DNA of 64,000 nucleotides from Planctomycetota bacterium (GCA_016722065.1 JADKGX010000001.1:2356001-2420000), one strand, 5' to 3'. Positions 34,296 to 43,776 are shown, counted from the stretch's first letter. Made by a program: numbers and translations. Notes: generated by a model from the letters alone, not told the origin.

Positions 34296-34481
34296 GGGTT
34301 TCCCCTGGGCTGTTTTGGTCCGCACAGGATAGCAAGCGGGGGCGTGAGACAGCCACGGTTCTGCTGCTGCGCTCGCTGTTCCCTGCAACTGACAACTTCC
34401 CACTTTCCGATCACAGCGCTCTTTTCTGTGGCGACTGCGCTACTGTCCCGCCCGTGTCGCATGGTCTGGTACGCTTTGGCC

Positions 34482-35921
34482 ATGGACACAACAACGCCCA
34501 TGGCCGAAACCGCATTTACTCCACCGCATAATCTGGAGGCCGAACAGGCCGTACTGGGTGCAATTTTCGTTGACCCGGGCTGCATGACCGAAGTCAGCCT
34601 GATTCTCAAGCGCCCGGAAATGTTCTGGCGTGTCAGCCACCAGCACATTTATCGCGCGATCCAGGTGCTCAACGCCGAGAGTCATGAGATCGACTGGGTC
34701 TCGGTGATTGAACAGATTCGCAGTAAAGGCGACCTGGAGGGCTGCGGCGGGCCAGACCAGCTCAAGGCCTACCTGTCGGACATCACCCACGGTGTGCCCA
34801 GCGCCTATGGCGCCGAACGCTACGCCGCGATTGTGCGCGACCGTTCCTTGATGCGCGAAATCGCGATTCGCAGCGGCGACCTGCGCGCCATGGCACTGGA
34901 CGAAACGCGCTCGCCCGTCGACGTGATCTCCAAAATGGAGACCGACGTCCATGAACTTGCCAGCCAGCGCTATCACGGCGAAACGCATTCCATGCAGGCC
35001 TTGATTACCCAGGTGATGGAACAGCAGGCACGCATGCGCGAGTGGCGCCTCAGCCACGACGGCCACCTGCTGCCCGGCATCAGCAGCGGTTATTCTGACC
35101 TTGATGCCTACACCACGGGCTGGAAGCCCGGCGAATTGATTGTCGTGGGCGCCCGCCCGGGCCAGGGCAAGACGTCGCTCATGCTCAACCTGGCCGAAAA
35201 CATCGCCCTGGAGACGCACAATCGCCGCCACGACGGCAAGGGCGGCGTGCTGGTGTTCAGCCTTGAAATGACGGCCACAGAACTGGTGCAGCGCGTATTG
35301 TGCGCCAACGCCGGCGTAGACCTGCGCAAGGTCAAGCTGGGCATGTTTTCGCGCCAGGAAGAAGACTCACTCAAGGATGCCACCAGCCGCCTGGCATCGG
35401 CCCCGATCTTTGTGGACGACTCGTTCACGCTGAACCTGTCTGAAATCCGCAGCAAAGCCCGCCGTCACCGCGAACGCTATGGCATTGAAGCCATCTTTGT
35501 GGACTACCTGCAGTTGGTGAAAGACAACGACAAGCTCGATCGCCACCTGCAGATCGGCAACATCAGCCGCGGGCTCAAGGCACTGGCCCGTGAACTGGAC
35601 ATACCCGTGATCACGGCCGCGCAGCTTAACCGTGGCGTTGAACAACGCAGCGCGCGCGAAAAACGCCCGATGTTGAGTGACCTGCGTGAATCCGGCAGCA
35701 TTGAGCAGGACGCCGACCAGGTGCTGTTGATCTATCGCAAAGAAGGCGAAGAAAACGCCAGCTCTAACCCAAACGAAGACGTTAGCGAAGTCGAGTTGCT
35801 GGTGGCCAAGAACCGTAATGGCCCTACCGGCGACGTGCCGATGCTGTTCCGCCGCAAGATCACGCGCTTTGAAATGCGCCAGAACATGCCCAGCAACTGG
35901 GCCACCATGCCCCAGGCATAA
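34482..35921 (+). CDS. dnaB: Replicative DNA helicase DnaB
   Basis: About 479 residues. The N-terminal domain begins PHNLEAEQAVLGAIFVDPG; a RecA-type C-terminal domain has Walker A GARPGQGKTS, then LVFSLEM, the Walker B region IFVDYLQLVKDN and DLRESGSIEQDADQVLLIYR, characteristic of DnaB. It is the hexameric fork helicase. Start 34482 is the first ATG close to family homology; an ATG at 34500 is also possible, and no good Shine-Dalgarno is visible for either. No intein is present. Confidence 0.94.
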   Translation: MDTTTPMAETAFTPPHNLEAEQAVLGAIFVDPGCMTEVSLILKRPEMFWRVSHQHIYRAIQVLNAESHEIDWVSVIEQIRSKGDLEGCGGPDQLKAYLSDITHGVPSAYGAERYAAIVRDRSLMREIAIRSGDLRAMALDETRSPVDVISKMETDVHELASQRYHGETHSMQALITQVMEQQARMREWRLSHDGHLLPGISSGYSDLDAYTTGWKPGELIVVGARPGQGKTSLMLNLAENIALETHNRRHDGKGGVLVFSLEMTATELVQRVLCANAGVDLRKVKLGMFSRQEEDSLKDATSRLASAPIFVDDSFTLNLSEIRSKARRHRERYGIEAIFVDYLQLVKDNDKLDRHLQIGNISRGLKALARELDIPVITAAQLNRGVEQRSAREKRPMLSDLRESGSIEQDADQVLLIYRKEGEENASSNPNEDVSEVELLVAKNRNGPTGDVPMLFRRKITRFEMRQNMPSNWATMPQA

Positions 35922-36133
35922 TCTTGACCCCGATTGGCCGGAAAGGGCATTCAGAACCTTGAGCCCCGTTTCCTGCCCCTGGTCTTCCTGCGTAGAAGAC
36001 AACAAGGCCCGCCCGAACCACAACCGAAGTGCAAAGTGCCGCCAAGGCGGCGCACTACATGGCCGGTGATTCCGGCGTGGTGGCGGCTTGGCCGCAGCAA
36101 ACGGGAACCCCTGCCAAATCCCCGGAGATTGCC

Positions 36134-36643
36134 ATGTCGAAAGAGATGCGTTCGTTGATTCTGATGGTTTCGTTGCCCTTTGGTGTGGCGGCCCTGCTGC
36201 TGGCGGCCGGTCTGGCCTGGCGGGCCTTTGTGCCAGTGCCGGCGCTGGCTGACGGCGCCGGCGCCAGCGGCAAAGACGGCTTCACGCTGACCACCGTGGA
36301 TGCTGGTGGGGGTACGCAATACCTGTGCATGAGCAGCTACGCGCCGTACCTGGCAAGTGGTAAAGGTGAAGTGCGCCAGTTCCTGACGTTTTACGAAATC
36401 AAAAAGCAAGGAGCCGACGGCGAAGCCAGGCTGTTCCTGGTAGGCAGCCGCTGCGTGGACTTTGACCGTGGGTATGCAGAACTGAACTTCAAATCGCCCA
36501 AGGGTTACAACCCGGTCGAGCTGAAGAAACTGCAGGACAAACTGGCAGCAGCCAGCCGGGCCAAAGACGCAGCCAACGAGCCGGCGGAAAGCGCGCCAGC
36601 GCGCAACGACCCCCAACCTGGCAATGCGCCAAGTAACGGCTAG
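36134..36643 (+). CDS. Small membrane-anchored protein, tandem family A
   Basis: 169 residues with one N-terminal TM/signal segment (ILMVSLPFGVAALLLAAGL). The domain after it contains FYEIKKQGADGEARLFLVGSR, almost identical to FYELKKQGADGEAKLFYVGSR in the next gene. The C-terminal 35 residues are an Ala/Pro/Asn-rich tail. CGGAG lies about 8 nt before the ATG at 36134. No family known. The 210 bp between dnaB and this gene show nothing recognisable. Confidence 0.6.
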   Translation: MSKEMRSLILMVSLPFGVAALLLAAGLAWRAFVPVPALADGAGASGKDGFTLTTVDAGGGTQYLCMSSYAPYLASGKGEVRQFLTFYEIKKQGADGEARLFLVGSRCVDFDRGYAELNFKSPKGYNPVELKKLQDKLAAASRAKDAANEPAESAPARNDPQPGNAPSNG

Positions 36644-36777
36644 CAAGAAAGCTGCGAATTTCCGCCCCTGCAGCCCGGCCCGGGCATTTTGAAGCTAGGC
36701 GCAAACCGCTTTGTTGCGGTACATTGGCGCGATAGTATCAGGGCCTTCACGTTCCCCTGCACTCCGCGAGGTATGCC

Positions 36778-37194
36778 ATGAAACTCGATATGTTGATCAA
36801 ATCCGTGTTTGCCATTGCTGCTCTGCTGGCGGCCGGAACCTATGCCTACAACACACTTTTGGACCGCGCCCAGCCCGTCCAGGCCGGCGTGGACAACCGC
36901 GACGGCTTTGAGGTACTGGGGCTTGGCTTCAGTGCCCAGGGTGGGTTCATCTGCGTTTCCAAGTTCTCTGAAGACCCCACCGGTGAGGGTAAGGTCAACC
37001 ACACCCTGACGTTCTATGAACTCAAGAAGCAGGGCGCAGATGGCGAGGCCAAGCTGTTCTATGTGGGCAGTCGCAGCATCACCAACGACAGCGGCCTGCC
37101 GCTGATCAAGTTCCGTGAGGCCGACGACAAAGACTATTCGCCCAATGCCCTCAAGGAAGCCTTCGAAAAGGCCAACAAGGGCAAGAAGCGCTAG
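36778..37194 (+). CDS. Small membrane-anchored protein, tandem family B
   Basis: 138 residues, paralogous to the preceding gene: N-terminal hydrophobic segment (SVFAIAALLAAGTYAYN), then DGFEVLGLGFSAQGGFICVS, then FYELKKQGADGEAKLF. The shared core with lineage-specific tails indicates a local duplication. A strong terminator follows. The function is unknown. Confidence 0.6.
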   Translation: MKLDMLIKSVFAIAALLAAGTYAYNTLLDRAQPVQAGVDNRDGFEVLGLGFSAQGGFICVSKFSEDPTGEGKVNHTLTFYELKKQGADGEAKLFYVGSRSITNDSGLPLIKFREADDKDYSPNALKEAFEKANKGKKR

Positions 37195-37222
37195 CCGCCA
37201 TTGTAAACAGGCCTCGTGGCCC

Positions 37223-37253
37223 ACAGCACCCCGCCAAGCTGGCGGGGTGCTGT
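37223..37253 (+). terminator. Rho-independent terminator after the tandem small proteins
   Basis: A 13-bp perfect stem ACAGCACCCCGCC/GGCGGGGTGCTGT with loop AAGCT, followed by CATTTTG, 28 bp past the stop at 37194. Confidence 0.88.
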
Positions 37254-37402
37254 CATTTTGTGCTTGCGGTTTGCGGTCAACAGGCCCGCATTATGCTTGC
37301 TTCAAAGTCTCGTGGGCGGGCGATCAGTGCTTCCGCCGCCAAGGGGAAAAGCTATACCCAATGGTCCACTACGCCCTGCCAGCATGAAGGAAGGTTCCGG
37401 CC

Positions 37403-40400
37403 ATGGCCAAGCAGCCTACAGGCACCCGCAGCATCCGGCTTCCAGGTGGTCAACCCGCCCCGGCACAGCGCCCGCAACAACAGCGGCCAGCACCACAGCG
37501 CGGGCCGGCCCAGTCGGGTGGCGACGACATGATGCAGGCACTCGACGCCAATGCCGAAGTGCGCGATCGCAGCCAATTGCCCAGCAAGGTCAAGGTGATT
37601 ACCCCGCAGGTGATTTTGAACCTGGTGCACAGCATTACAGACCGGTTCGGCGATTCCGTCGACCGCACAGAACTGGACACGCTGGTCGTTGAAAACACCC
37701 AGATGCGCATGCAGCTGCAGCAATCCAGCGACCGCCTTGAGCAATACAAAGGTGAATACAAGAAAATCTACGACCGCTTCGTACAGGCCCAGCAGATGGT
37801 GCAGCAGGCCCAGGCGGGCCAAGCCGACGTGTCTGCCTACACCCAGCAGTACCAGGACCAGATTGCCGACTTGCAGCAGCGCAACGCCCAGGCCGTTGAC
37901 ACCTACACCGCCGTCCAGCAGCAACTGGACGACGCCCTGGCTCAGTTCGACCAGGCCCAGGCCGACATGAACGCGCTGCAGGAAGCATTGCACGTCAAAG
38001 ACGAAGAAATCGCGCAGCTCAACCAGCAGGTTGAAGAAGCCGCCAGCGCTGGCGCGGCCCAACAGGAACTGGAAGAAGCCCGCAACATGATTGTCGAGTT
38101 GCGCCAGCAACTCGAGGATATGCAGAACCAGTCCGCGGAAGCCAGCGAAGGGCTGAACCAGGCTTCCAGCGCCCAGCAGGAACTTGAACTGCAGGTGCAG
38201 GCAGCCGAGGCCCGCCTGGCAGAAGTAGAAGGCGAACTGAACGCCGCCCGCGAGGACGTGGAGCGCCTCAACGCCGCGCAAGCGGAAGCGGAAAAGCTCA
38301 AGAAGGCGCTGGCCGAGAAGGAAGAGGAAGTCAGCAAGCTCAAGAAGGGCATGAAAGAAGGCGAACGTTCTGCGGCCAAAACCCAGAACATGGAAATCGA
38401 ACTTGAGCAACTGCGCAGCGCAGAAGGCCAATGGCTGGAAGAAAAGCGCCGCCTGGCTTCGCAGTTGAGCAACGAAACCAACAACCGCCGCGAAGCCGAA
38501 CAGAAACTCAAGGCGATTGAAAAGGGCGAAATGCTGCCCGAGGCCGCCAAGGCCATTGAAGAAAAGGCCAAGGCGCTGGAAGCCGAAGTCACGCAGCAGA
38601 AGCAGGCCAACGACAAACTGAAGAAGGATCTTGAACAAGCCAAAGCCAAAGGCAGCCAGGCCGATTCCGTGGCCGCCGAAGCCGAAAAGCTGCGCAACGA
38701 CATCAAATCCAAGCAGGACGAAATCAAAGCCAAAGAAGACGAGCTCAAGAAAGAACGCGAAGCCCTTGGAAAGGCCGGCAATGCTGCCAAGGAACTGGCC
38801 ACGCTGAGCCGCAAGTACGAAAACGTGGAAGCTGAACTGGAAAGCCTGCGCGCAGCAGAAGGAAAGTGGCTGGAAGAAAAGCGCCGCATGGCCGCTCAGT
38901 TGAGTAACGAAACCAATCTGCGGCGAGAACTTGAGGAGAAGTTGAAAAAGGAACTCGCAGACGAAAAAATCGGCCGAGAGGCCGACAAAAAAAAAATAGA
39001 GGCACTTGAGGCGGCCGCTGGCAGCTCGATCAAGGCGCTCAAGGAACGAGAAATCGCCGAACGCTCGCTTTCGGTGATCGAAGACGAAAATGCCAAGCTG
39101 CTGGCGGAACGTGACCGCATTCGCGGGCAACTGGATTCCATGAAGTCCAGCGGCGGCGAAAAAGCCGCCCAGCTTGCGATCCAGCTTGAGGAAGCCCGCA
39201 AGCAGATCGCCGATACAGACCGCAAGCTCGCCGCACGCCACGAACACGTGGCCAAACTCGCCCCGGAATTGGATGCCGCCAAACAGGAAGTTGAGCGCCT
39301 GCGCAAAGAACTTGCCGACGCCAACAAGGGGCTCGAAGTCGAAGCCGCACGCGGCAACCAGGCCGCCGAACAACTCAAGAAGGTCCAGGCCGAACGCGAC
39401 GCCCACAAAGCGGAACTCGAGAAACAAAAGGCCGGCAATGGAGCCAGCAGCGCTGAACTGGACAAGGTAAAGACCGAACTGAAGACCACCGAGGCCACAC
39501 GCGCTGAGCTGGCCAAGGAAAGCAAGGAACTGCGCCGGCTGCTGGAAGAGCTCAACGACGCCCAGAAGGAAGACGCTGAAGGCGTAGCAGACCAGGTGGA
39601 AGCCCTGGAAAAGAAGTTGTCAGAGGCCGAATCAGGCCGGGCCAAGATGCAGGGCCGGCTGGAGGCCGCCGAAAAGCAACTGCAGGAAGCCCAAGCCAAA
39701 GCCCAAAGCGAAGCAACAGCAGCCGCAGCAGCGCGCAAGCAAATGGAAGAAGAGCTGCGCCAGGCCAAAGCACGCGCAGCCGAAGCCGAAAAGCTGTCCA
39801 AGGCCTCGGGCGATGCGGACCGCAAACTCGCCGCGCGCGACCAGCAACTGGAAGTACTGCAACGCCAGTTGGTCGAATTGAAGGAAGAACTCAAACTCGA
39901 GGAAGAGGAGCGCGACCGCCAAAGCGGCGACGTTCTCAAGGCCCGCGAAGCCGAAAAACGCGCCTTGGAAGAAGCAGAGAAACTCGAACGTGAACTCGGC
40001 GAACTCGAACAAAAGCTGGCCGCTGCCGAGGCCCGCGCCAAGCAGACCGCCCAAGCCGCGGAAAGCGTAGCCGACGGCAAAGTTGTACAACTGGAAAACG
40101 AGATCCAGTCATTGCGCGAACGCAACGAACAGATCACCGCAAAACGCGACGACATGGTGCGCGGCCTGGAACGCGCCGTGGCCGAGATTGAGGAACTCAA
40201 GCGTGCCCTGGCCGAACGCGAGGTCGACAAGCGCACCCGCGCTGCCGAACTGGCCGAAGCCCAGAAAGCCGAACAAGTCGCACGCGCCGAGGCCCAGAAA
40301 GCCGCCGAGGCCGCCCGGGCACAGTTGCAACAGGCCAACGAAAAGGCCGAGAAGGCCACCGAAAAACGCTTCGAGGCCGAAAAGCAGCTTGTGGAAGCGC

Positions 40401-41128
40401 GCACGCTGGCCGATTCTGAAAAGCGCCACGCCCAGGACCTGGATCGTCGAATCAAATCCATGGAAGAAGACCTGCGCCGCGAACGCAGCAACCTGGACAA
40501 ATCCGCGCCCGCTGCCGCCCTGGAAAGCCTGAACCAGCAGATCGCCAGTGAGCGTTCACGTCTGGAAAGCGAACAAGCCCGCCACCAGCAGGAAGCCGAC
40601 ACGCTGCACAAGCGCCTGGCCGAAGCCGAATTGCGCGAGAACGAACTGGCCAGCCAGCTTGAGGGTATTGAACTGAGCCAGCAGGATGTGATGCGCGCCA
40701 AGGCCCTTGCTGGTCAGCGCCGCGCCCAGATTGAGCGCATGCAGAGTGACGTCGAGGGCGCCCGCCGCCAGGTCAAGGAAACCGAGACCTACTGGAAAGG
40801 CGAAATGAACGACCTGGGCGCCATGGTCAAGGATCACCTGGAAGCGGCCGAGCGCGGCGACGAAGGGGCGGACCAGAAGCTGGTCAAGCTGCTGGAAACC
40901 CTCAAGGTCGGCGTGTTCGACAAATACGCCACGCTGCGCCGCAAGCACAACCGTACCCAGAAAGAACTGGACGAAACCAGCGACAAGCTCAAGGCCGTGG
41001 AACGCCTTCTGGCCAAGCGCGAAGAAGAAGAAGCCCGCCTGCGCAAGGCCATCGACAAGGTCGAAATCGAAGCCGGCATCAAGAAACCCAAGCCCGAATC
41101 CAAGCCAGGCAAAGGCAAGAAGAAGTAG
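37403..41128 (+). CDS. Giant coiled-coil protein (1241 aa)
   Basis: A Pro/Gln-rich disordered N-terminus (residues 1-60) precedes a short possibly folded patch (ITPQVILNLVHSITDRFGDS). Then more than 1,100 residues of heptad-type Glu/Lys/Ala/Gln coiled coil follow with no ATPase heads, so it is not an SMC or MukB protein. An internal repeat is visible: EGQWLEEKRRLASQLSNETN near residue 342 and EGKWLEEKRRMAAQLSNETN near residue 487, about 145 residues apart. It ends in a Lys-rich tail (KPKPESKPGKGKKK). There is no signal peptide, so it is probably a cytoplasmic scaffold or cytoskeletal filament. A ten-A run at 38987-38996 breaks the GC-rich pattern. It is convergent with the HU-REC-HATPase gene. 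Confidence 0.75.
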   Translation: MAKQPTGTRSIRLPGGQPAPAQRPQQQRPAPQRGPAQSGGDDMMQALDANAEVRDRSQLPSKVKVITPQVILNLVHSITDRFGDSVDRTELDTLVVENTQMRMQLQQSSDRLEQYKGEYKKIYDRFVQAQQMVQQAQAGQADVSAYTQQYQDQIADLQQRNAQAVDTYTAVQQQLDDALAQFDQAQADMNALQEALHVKDEEIAQLNQQVEEAASAGAAQQELEEARNMIVELRQQLEDMQNQSAEASEGLNQASSAQQELELQVQAAEARLAEVEGELNAAREDVERLNAAQAEAEKLKKALAEKEEEVSKLKKGMKEGERSAAKTQNMEIELEQLRSAEGQWLEEKRRLASQLSNETNNRREAEQKLKAIEKGEMLPEAAKAIEEKAKALEAEVTQQKQANDKLKKDLEQAKAKGSQADSVAAEAEKLRNDIKSKQDEIKAKEDELKKEREALGKAGNAAKELATLSRKYENVEAELESLRAAEGKWLEEKRRMAAQLSNETNLRRELEEKLKKELADEKIGREADKKKIEALEAAAGSSIKALKEREIAERSLSVIEDENAKLLAERDRIRGQLDSMKSSGGEKAAQLAIQLEEARKQIADTDRKLAARHEHVAKLAPELDAAKQEVERLRKELADANKGLEVEAARGNQAAEQLKKVQAERDAHKAELEKQKAGNGASSAELDKVKTELKTTEATRAELAKESKELRRLLEELNDAQKEDAEGVADQVEALEKKLSEAESGRAKMQGRLEAAEKQLQEAQAKAQSEATAAAAARKQMEEELRQAKARAAEAEKLSKASGDADRKLAARDQQLEVLQRQLVELKEELKLEEEERDRQSGDVLKAREAEKRALEEAEKLERELGELEQKLAAAEARAKQTAQAAESVADGKVVQLENEIQSLRERNEQITAKRDDMVRGLERAVAEIEELKRALAEREVDKRTRAAELAEAQKAEQVARAEAQKAAEAARAQLQQANEKAEKATEKRFEAEKQLVEARTLADSEKRHAQDLDRRIKSMEEDLRRERSNLDKSAPAAALESLNQQIASERSRLESEQARHQQEADTLHKRLAEAELRENELASQLEGIELSQQDVMRAKALAGQRRAQIERMQSDVEGARRQVKETETYWKGEMNDLGAMVKDHLEAAERGDEGADQKLVKLLETLKVGVFDKYATLRRKHNRTQKELDETSDKLKAVERLLAKREEEEARLRKAIDKVEIEAGIKKPKPESKPGKGKKK
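38987..38996 (+). repeat. A10 homopolymer inside the coiled-coil gene
   Basis: Ten consecutive A, read GAC AAA AAA AAA ATA GAG. Lys is mostly AAG in this gene, so the run is conspicuous. Loss of one A yields TAG directly after three Lys codons (531-residue product); gain of one gives TGA four codons later. Transcriptional or replicative slippage would thus make an N-terminal half protein. Confidence 0.6.
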
Positions 41129-41156
41129 ACGGCGCGTTTCGTCGCGAAAAAGTGGC

Positions 41157-41188
41157 AAGCGCGAATGGCCTTTCGACCATTCGCGCTT
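41157..41188. terminator. Bidirectional terminator after the coiled-coil gene
   Basis: A 12-bp perfect stem AAGCGCGAATGG/CCATTCGCGCTT, loop CCTTTCGA, followed by TTGCTTTTT on the + strand, between two convergent genes. Confidence 0.88.
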
Positions 41189-41217
41189 TTGCTTTTTCGC
41201 GGCTGAACCTGCTGTTT

Positions 41218-42600
41218 CTAGCGGCGCTGGAAGGCCGGTGCGGCTTGCGCGGCGGCTTTCTGGCCTTGGGCTTCCTTGAACTTAGTCAGGGTAATGCGGT
41301 TGCCTTCGTCGTTGTATTCAACCTTATCGACGCACTTGGTCATCAGCATGATGCCCAGGCCGCCCAGCTTGCCCTGCGCGCGGCGGTCGCGAACGCGGTC
41401 GACGGCACCTTCAGCCGGGGCGATGTACAGGCGCCAATCAAAGCCCTTGCCCTGGTCGCGCACAACCACCGTCAGGCGGCGGGCGTCCAGGTAGTACTCC
41501 ACGTCCACAAAGCGGTCCTTGCGGTGGCGGTTGCCGTGCTGGGCCGCGTTGCTGCAGCTTTCACGGAACGCTGTGCAGGCCTGCACCTGCTGGCCTTCGT
41601 TCAGGCCGCTGTCAGCAAACAGGCGCGCCGCGATTTCGTTGGCGCGGTCGATCCACTTGTCTTCGGTCGGGAAGCGGAAATACACTTCCTGCTCGAATAC
41701 GGCTTGTTCTTCGGTGCTGCGTTCCAGTTCGCGCTCGCCCAATTCCAGCATCTGTTTGACTTCGAAGGGCTGGCTGAGCTGCTCGTTACCCAGGAAGCGG
41801 AAGGTCTTGAACCATTCCTTTTCCTTGCCCGCGGGCAGCATTTCCAGAATCGGCACCAGCGATGTCTTCTTGTGGGTCTTGGCGTACTCGACGACCTGAT
41901 CGGCCTCGGGCATCACGCAGTCCACGATGATCAGGCTGATCGGGTCTTCAATCAGGTACTGCTTGGCCTGGTCCATGGTCGTCACAACTTCAACGATCCA
42001 GCCAGCCTTGCTGAAGTGATACTCAATGGTCTTGATGAAGTAGTCTTCGGCGTCTTTGCAAGCCAGCAGAATCTTGTTGGCGCGCGCCGTTTCCAGTTGT
42101 TCCTTCAGGCGACCCGCGGCATCAAAAGCCAGGTTAGCAGCCTGCACGGCGTCAATCAGCGCCGGGCCGGGGGCAAAGTCGATGCTGCGCTTGGTGACGG
42201 CGATGGTCTTGACACCTTGATGGCTGCTGTCGGGCACAATGCTGGCCTTGCGCTCGGACAGCCGCATGCGGCCAAAACCTTCCAGTTCCACCACATCATG
42301 GCGCATGATCTTGGCGATCACGGCATCTACCAGCCCATTGGCCACCTTGTTTACGTCGCCGCTGTTCAGTCCGTGCTTGGCCTCAATGCCGTCCTGGCTG
42401 GTTGGCCCCGGAATCTGCACCGCGTTGCCAGCACCCTTGCGGATCGTGCCAAGGTCCTTCAGCTCGACGGCATTGCCGCTGACCAGCGATTCGCGCAGGA
42501 ATTCCAGCACGGCGTCCATGACGCGGCGGGTTGTGGCCTCGTCAACGCTGGTGGAACGCGCGACTTCCGGAATGATTTCAGCGGCAGTCCAGATCTTCAT
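41218..42600 (-). CDS. HU/IHF-HU/IHF-receiver-HATPase fusion regulator
   Basis: 460 residues with four recognisable parts. Residues 1-66 and 76-152 are HU/IHF-type units: the first has AVELKDLGTIRKG; the second has VVELEGFGRMRLSERK and the closing DFAPGPALIDAV that matches the HU end motif. Residues 175-285 are a receiver domain with D227 in IIVDCVMPE and a PF near 278. Residues 305-440 are an RsbW-like HATPase: ESCSNAAQHGN (N box), RDQGKGFD and GGLGIMLM. There is no His-kinase dimerisation domain. It may bend DNA under phosphorylation control or act as an anti-sigma kinase. It is 98 bp downstream of the MshEN gene on the same strand. Confidence 0.8.
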   Translation of the reverse strand: MKIWTAAEIIPEVARSTSVDEATTRRVMDAVLEFLRESLVSGNAVELKDLGTIRKGAGNAVQIPGPTSQDGIEAKHGLNSGDVNKVANGLVDAVIAKIMRHDVVELEGFGRMRLSERKASIVPDSSHQGVKTIAVTKRSIDFAPGPALIDAVQAANLAFDAAGRLKEQLETARANKILLACKDAEDYFIKTIEYHFSKAGWIVEVVTTMDQAKQYLIEDPISLIIVDCVMPEADQVVEYAKTHKKTSLVPILEMLPAGKEKEWFKTFRFLGNEQLSQPFEVKQMLELGERELERSTEEQAVFEQEVYFRFPTEDKWIDRANEIAARLFADSGLNEGQQVQACTAFRESCSNAAQHGNRHRKDRFVDVEYYLDARRLTVVVRDQGKGFDWRLYIAPAEGAVDRVRDRRAQGKLGGLGIMLMTKCVDKVEYNDEGNRITLTKFKEAQGQKAAAQAAPAFQRR

Positions 42601-42697
42601 ACAGGATTCCTAACGCAGGATAACCGGCACGGCAATGCAAAGGCCCGGTAAGGCAGCGCCACCCATTGTACCCCCGGGACAGCGCGAAAGGAAATGC

Positions 42698-43471
42698 CTA
42701 GCGACCACCCAGATCGCGTGCTTTGTCCATCAATTCGCGCTGGTCCAGGGTGCCCTTGCGCTTCAGCAACTCAATGACGGCGTCAAAAAGCTCGCCCTCA
42801 TTGATGACCCCCTTGCGAATCAACAGTGGTATCACGGCCGCACGCAGGTCGGCACGGGTTACGGCCTGGGCGCCTGATTTGCCACTCACGCGCTCGCGCA
42901 CTTCGTCAATCATGGCCGATTCTGTGGCGTCGCGCAGGGCTGCAATGCTGCCCTTGCTGGCGGGGCGCAGGCGGCCGGCACTGCCAGGCTTGCCCGAACC
43001 CGGTACGGCAATGTTTGCGCCACGCTCTTCTTTATCCAAGGCTTCAATGAACTCGGTGATCGCGCGCTTGATGCTGTCGCGCGTGGCCAAAGTGGTTTCG
43101 ACCTTTTTGCCGGTCACGAATTGAAGTTCGTCGAGGGCTTCGTAGTCAGTGGGGTCGCTCATGGCGACCGTAATCACATCGTTGGTGACGTGAACCGGGA
43201 TCACATTGTGCTTTTCAATGATCGCGCGCGGCACGGATTTGAGCAGGTTGACCGGCAGAATCATGTTCGCCAGGTCGGTGACATCCATGTTGTAGTGGCG
43301 GGCGATTTCGCGGGTCAGTGCGGAATCGTCCATATAGCCCAACTTGACGATGATGCTGCCAAGCTTGCCGCCCAGGCTCTTTTGGTACTCGACGGCGGTA
43401 TCGAGCTGCTCTTTGGTGATCAGCTTCTTGGACTGAAGCATTTCACCCAGCCGCATCCGTTCAAAACTCAT
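42698..43471 (-). CDS. Stand-alone MshEN (GspE N-terminal) domain protein
   Basis: 257 residues. RLGEMLQSKKLITKEQLDTA and KLGSIIVKLGYMDDSALT are the two half-motifs of MshEN domains, then MILPVNLLKSVPRAIIEKHN, followed by DPTDYEALDELQFVTGKKVE, which is the type II secretion/pilus ATPase N-domain. The ATPase domain is missing. MshEN domains can bind cyclic di-GMP; in the first motif the Gly expected 7 residues after RLG is Lys, in the second it is present, so binding is possible but unproven. The C-terminal 75 residues repeat a similar helical pattern (IPLLIRKGVINEGELFDAVI). It probably forms a unit with the HU-REC-HATPase gene. Confidence 0.7.
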   Translation of the reverse strand: MSFERMRLGEMLQSKKLITKEQLDTAVEYQKSLGGKLGSIIVKLGYMDDSALTREIARHYNMDVTDLANMILPVNLLKSVPRAIIEKHNVIPVHVTNDVITVAMSDPTDYEALDELQFVTGKKVETTLATRDSIKRAITEFIEALDKEERGANIAVPGSGKPGSAGRLRPASKGSIAALRDATESAMIDEVRERVSGKSGAQAVTRADLRAAVIPLLIRKGVINEGELFDAVIELLKRKGTLDQRELMDKARDLGGR

Positions 43472-43776
43472 GGCCGTACCCCGTGATTGCCTGCGTTCGA
43501 CGCAAGAGAAACAGCCCGCCCACCGGCGCGCTGAGCCGCGAAAAACAACCATCCGGGGGTGCGTTAACGCTAGCAGCCCAAGCCTAAAGCGTCAACGCAG
43601 TGCAAGCACGGCAAAGGACTTGCAACTTTTTCTGACACACCTCTCAAGTCGCCCGCGCCGCGCTCCGAACCCCCGCCGCCACAGGAAATCCGCCCGGCAA
43701 CCTTGCCAATCATTACTGGGCCGCAAACCACTATTTACAGGACCCCAAGGGCAGCTTGCCGCGTTAAACTGTTGCC
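43472..43776. other. 305-bp divergent intergenic region
   Basis: Lies between the MshEN gene (minus) and the membrane coiled-coil gene (plus). It should hold both promoters. I see no convincing -35/-10 pair, operator palindrome, RNA gene or terminator, and no supportable reading frame. Confidence 0.4.

Noticed and set aside
37352..39427. Long antisense frame (691 aa, Phe/Leu-rich) opposite the coiled-coil gene
   Set aside because: It mirrors the Glu/Lys codons of the real gene (CTT, TTC, GCC complements), has no start signal and no domain.
38896..40701. Ser/Arg-rich antisense frame (601 aa) in the same gene
   Set aside because: Composition is the complement of repetitive GCC/GAA/CGC codons; a shadow frame.
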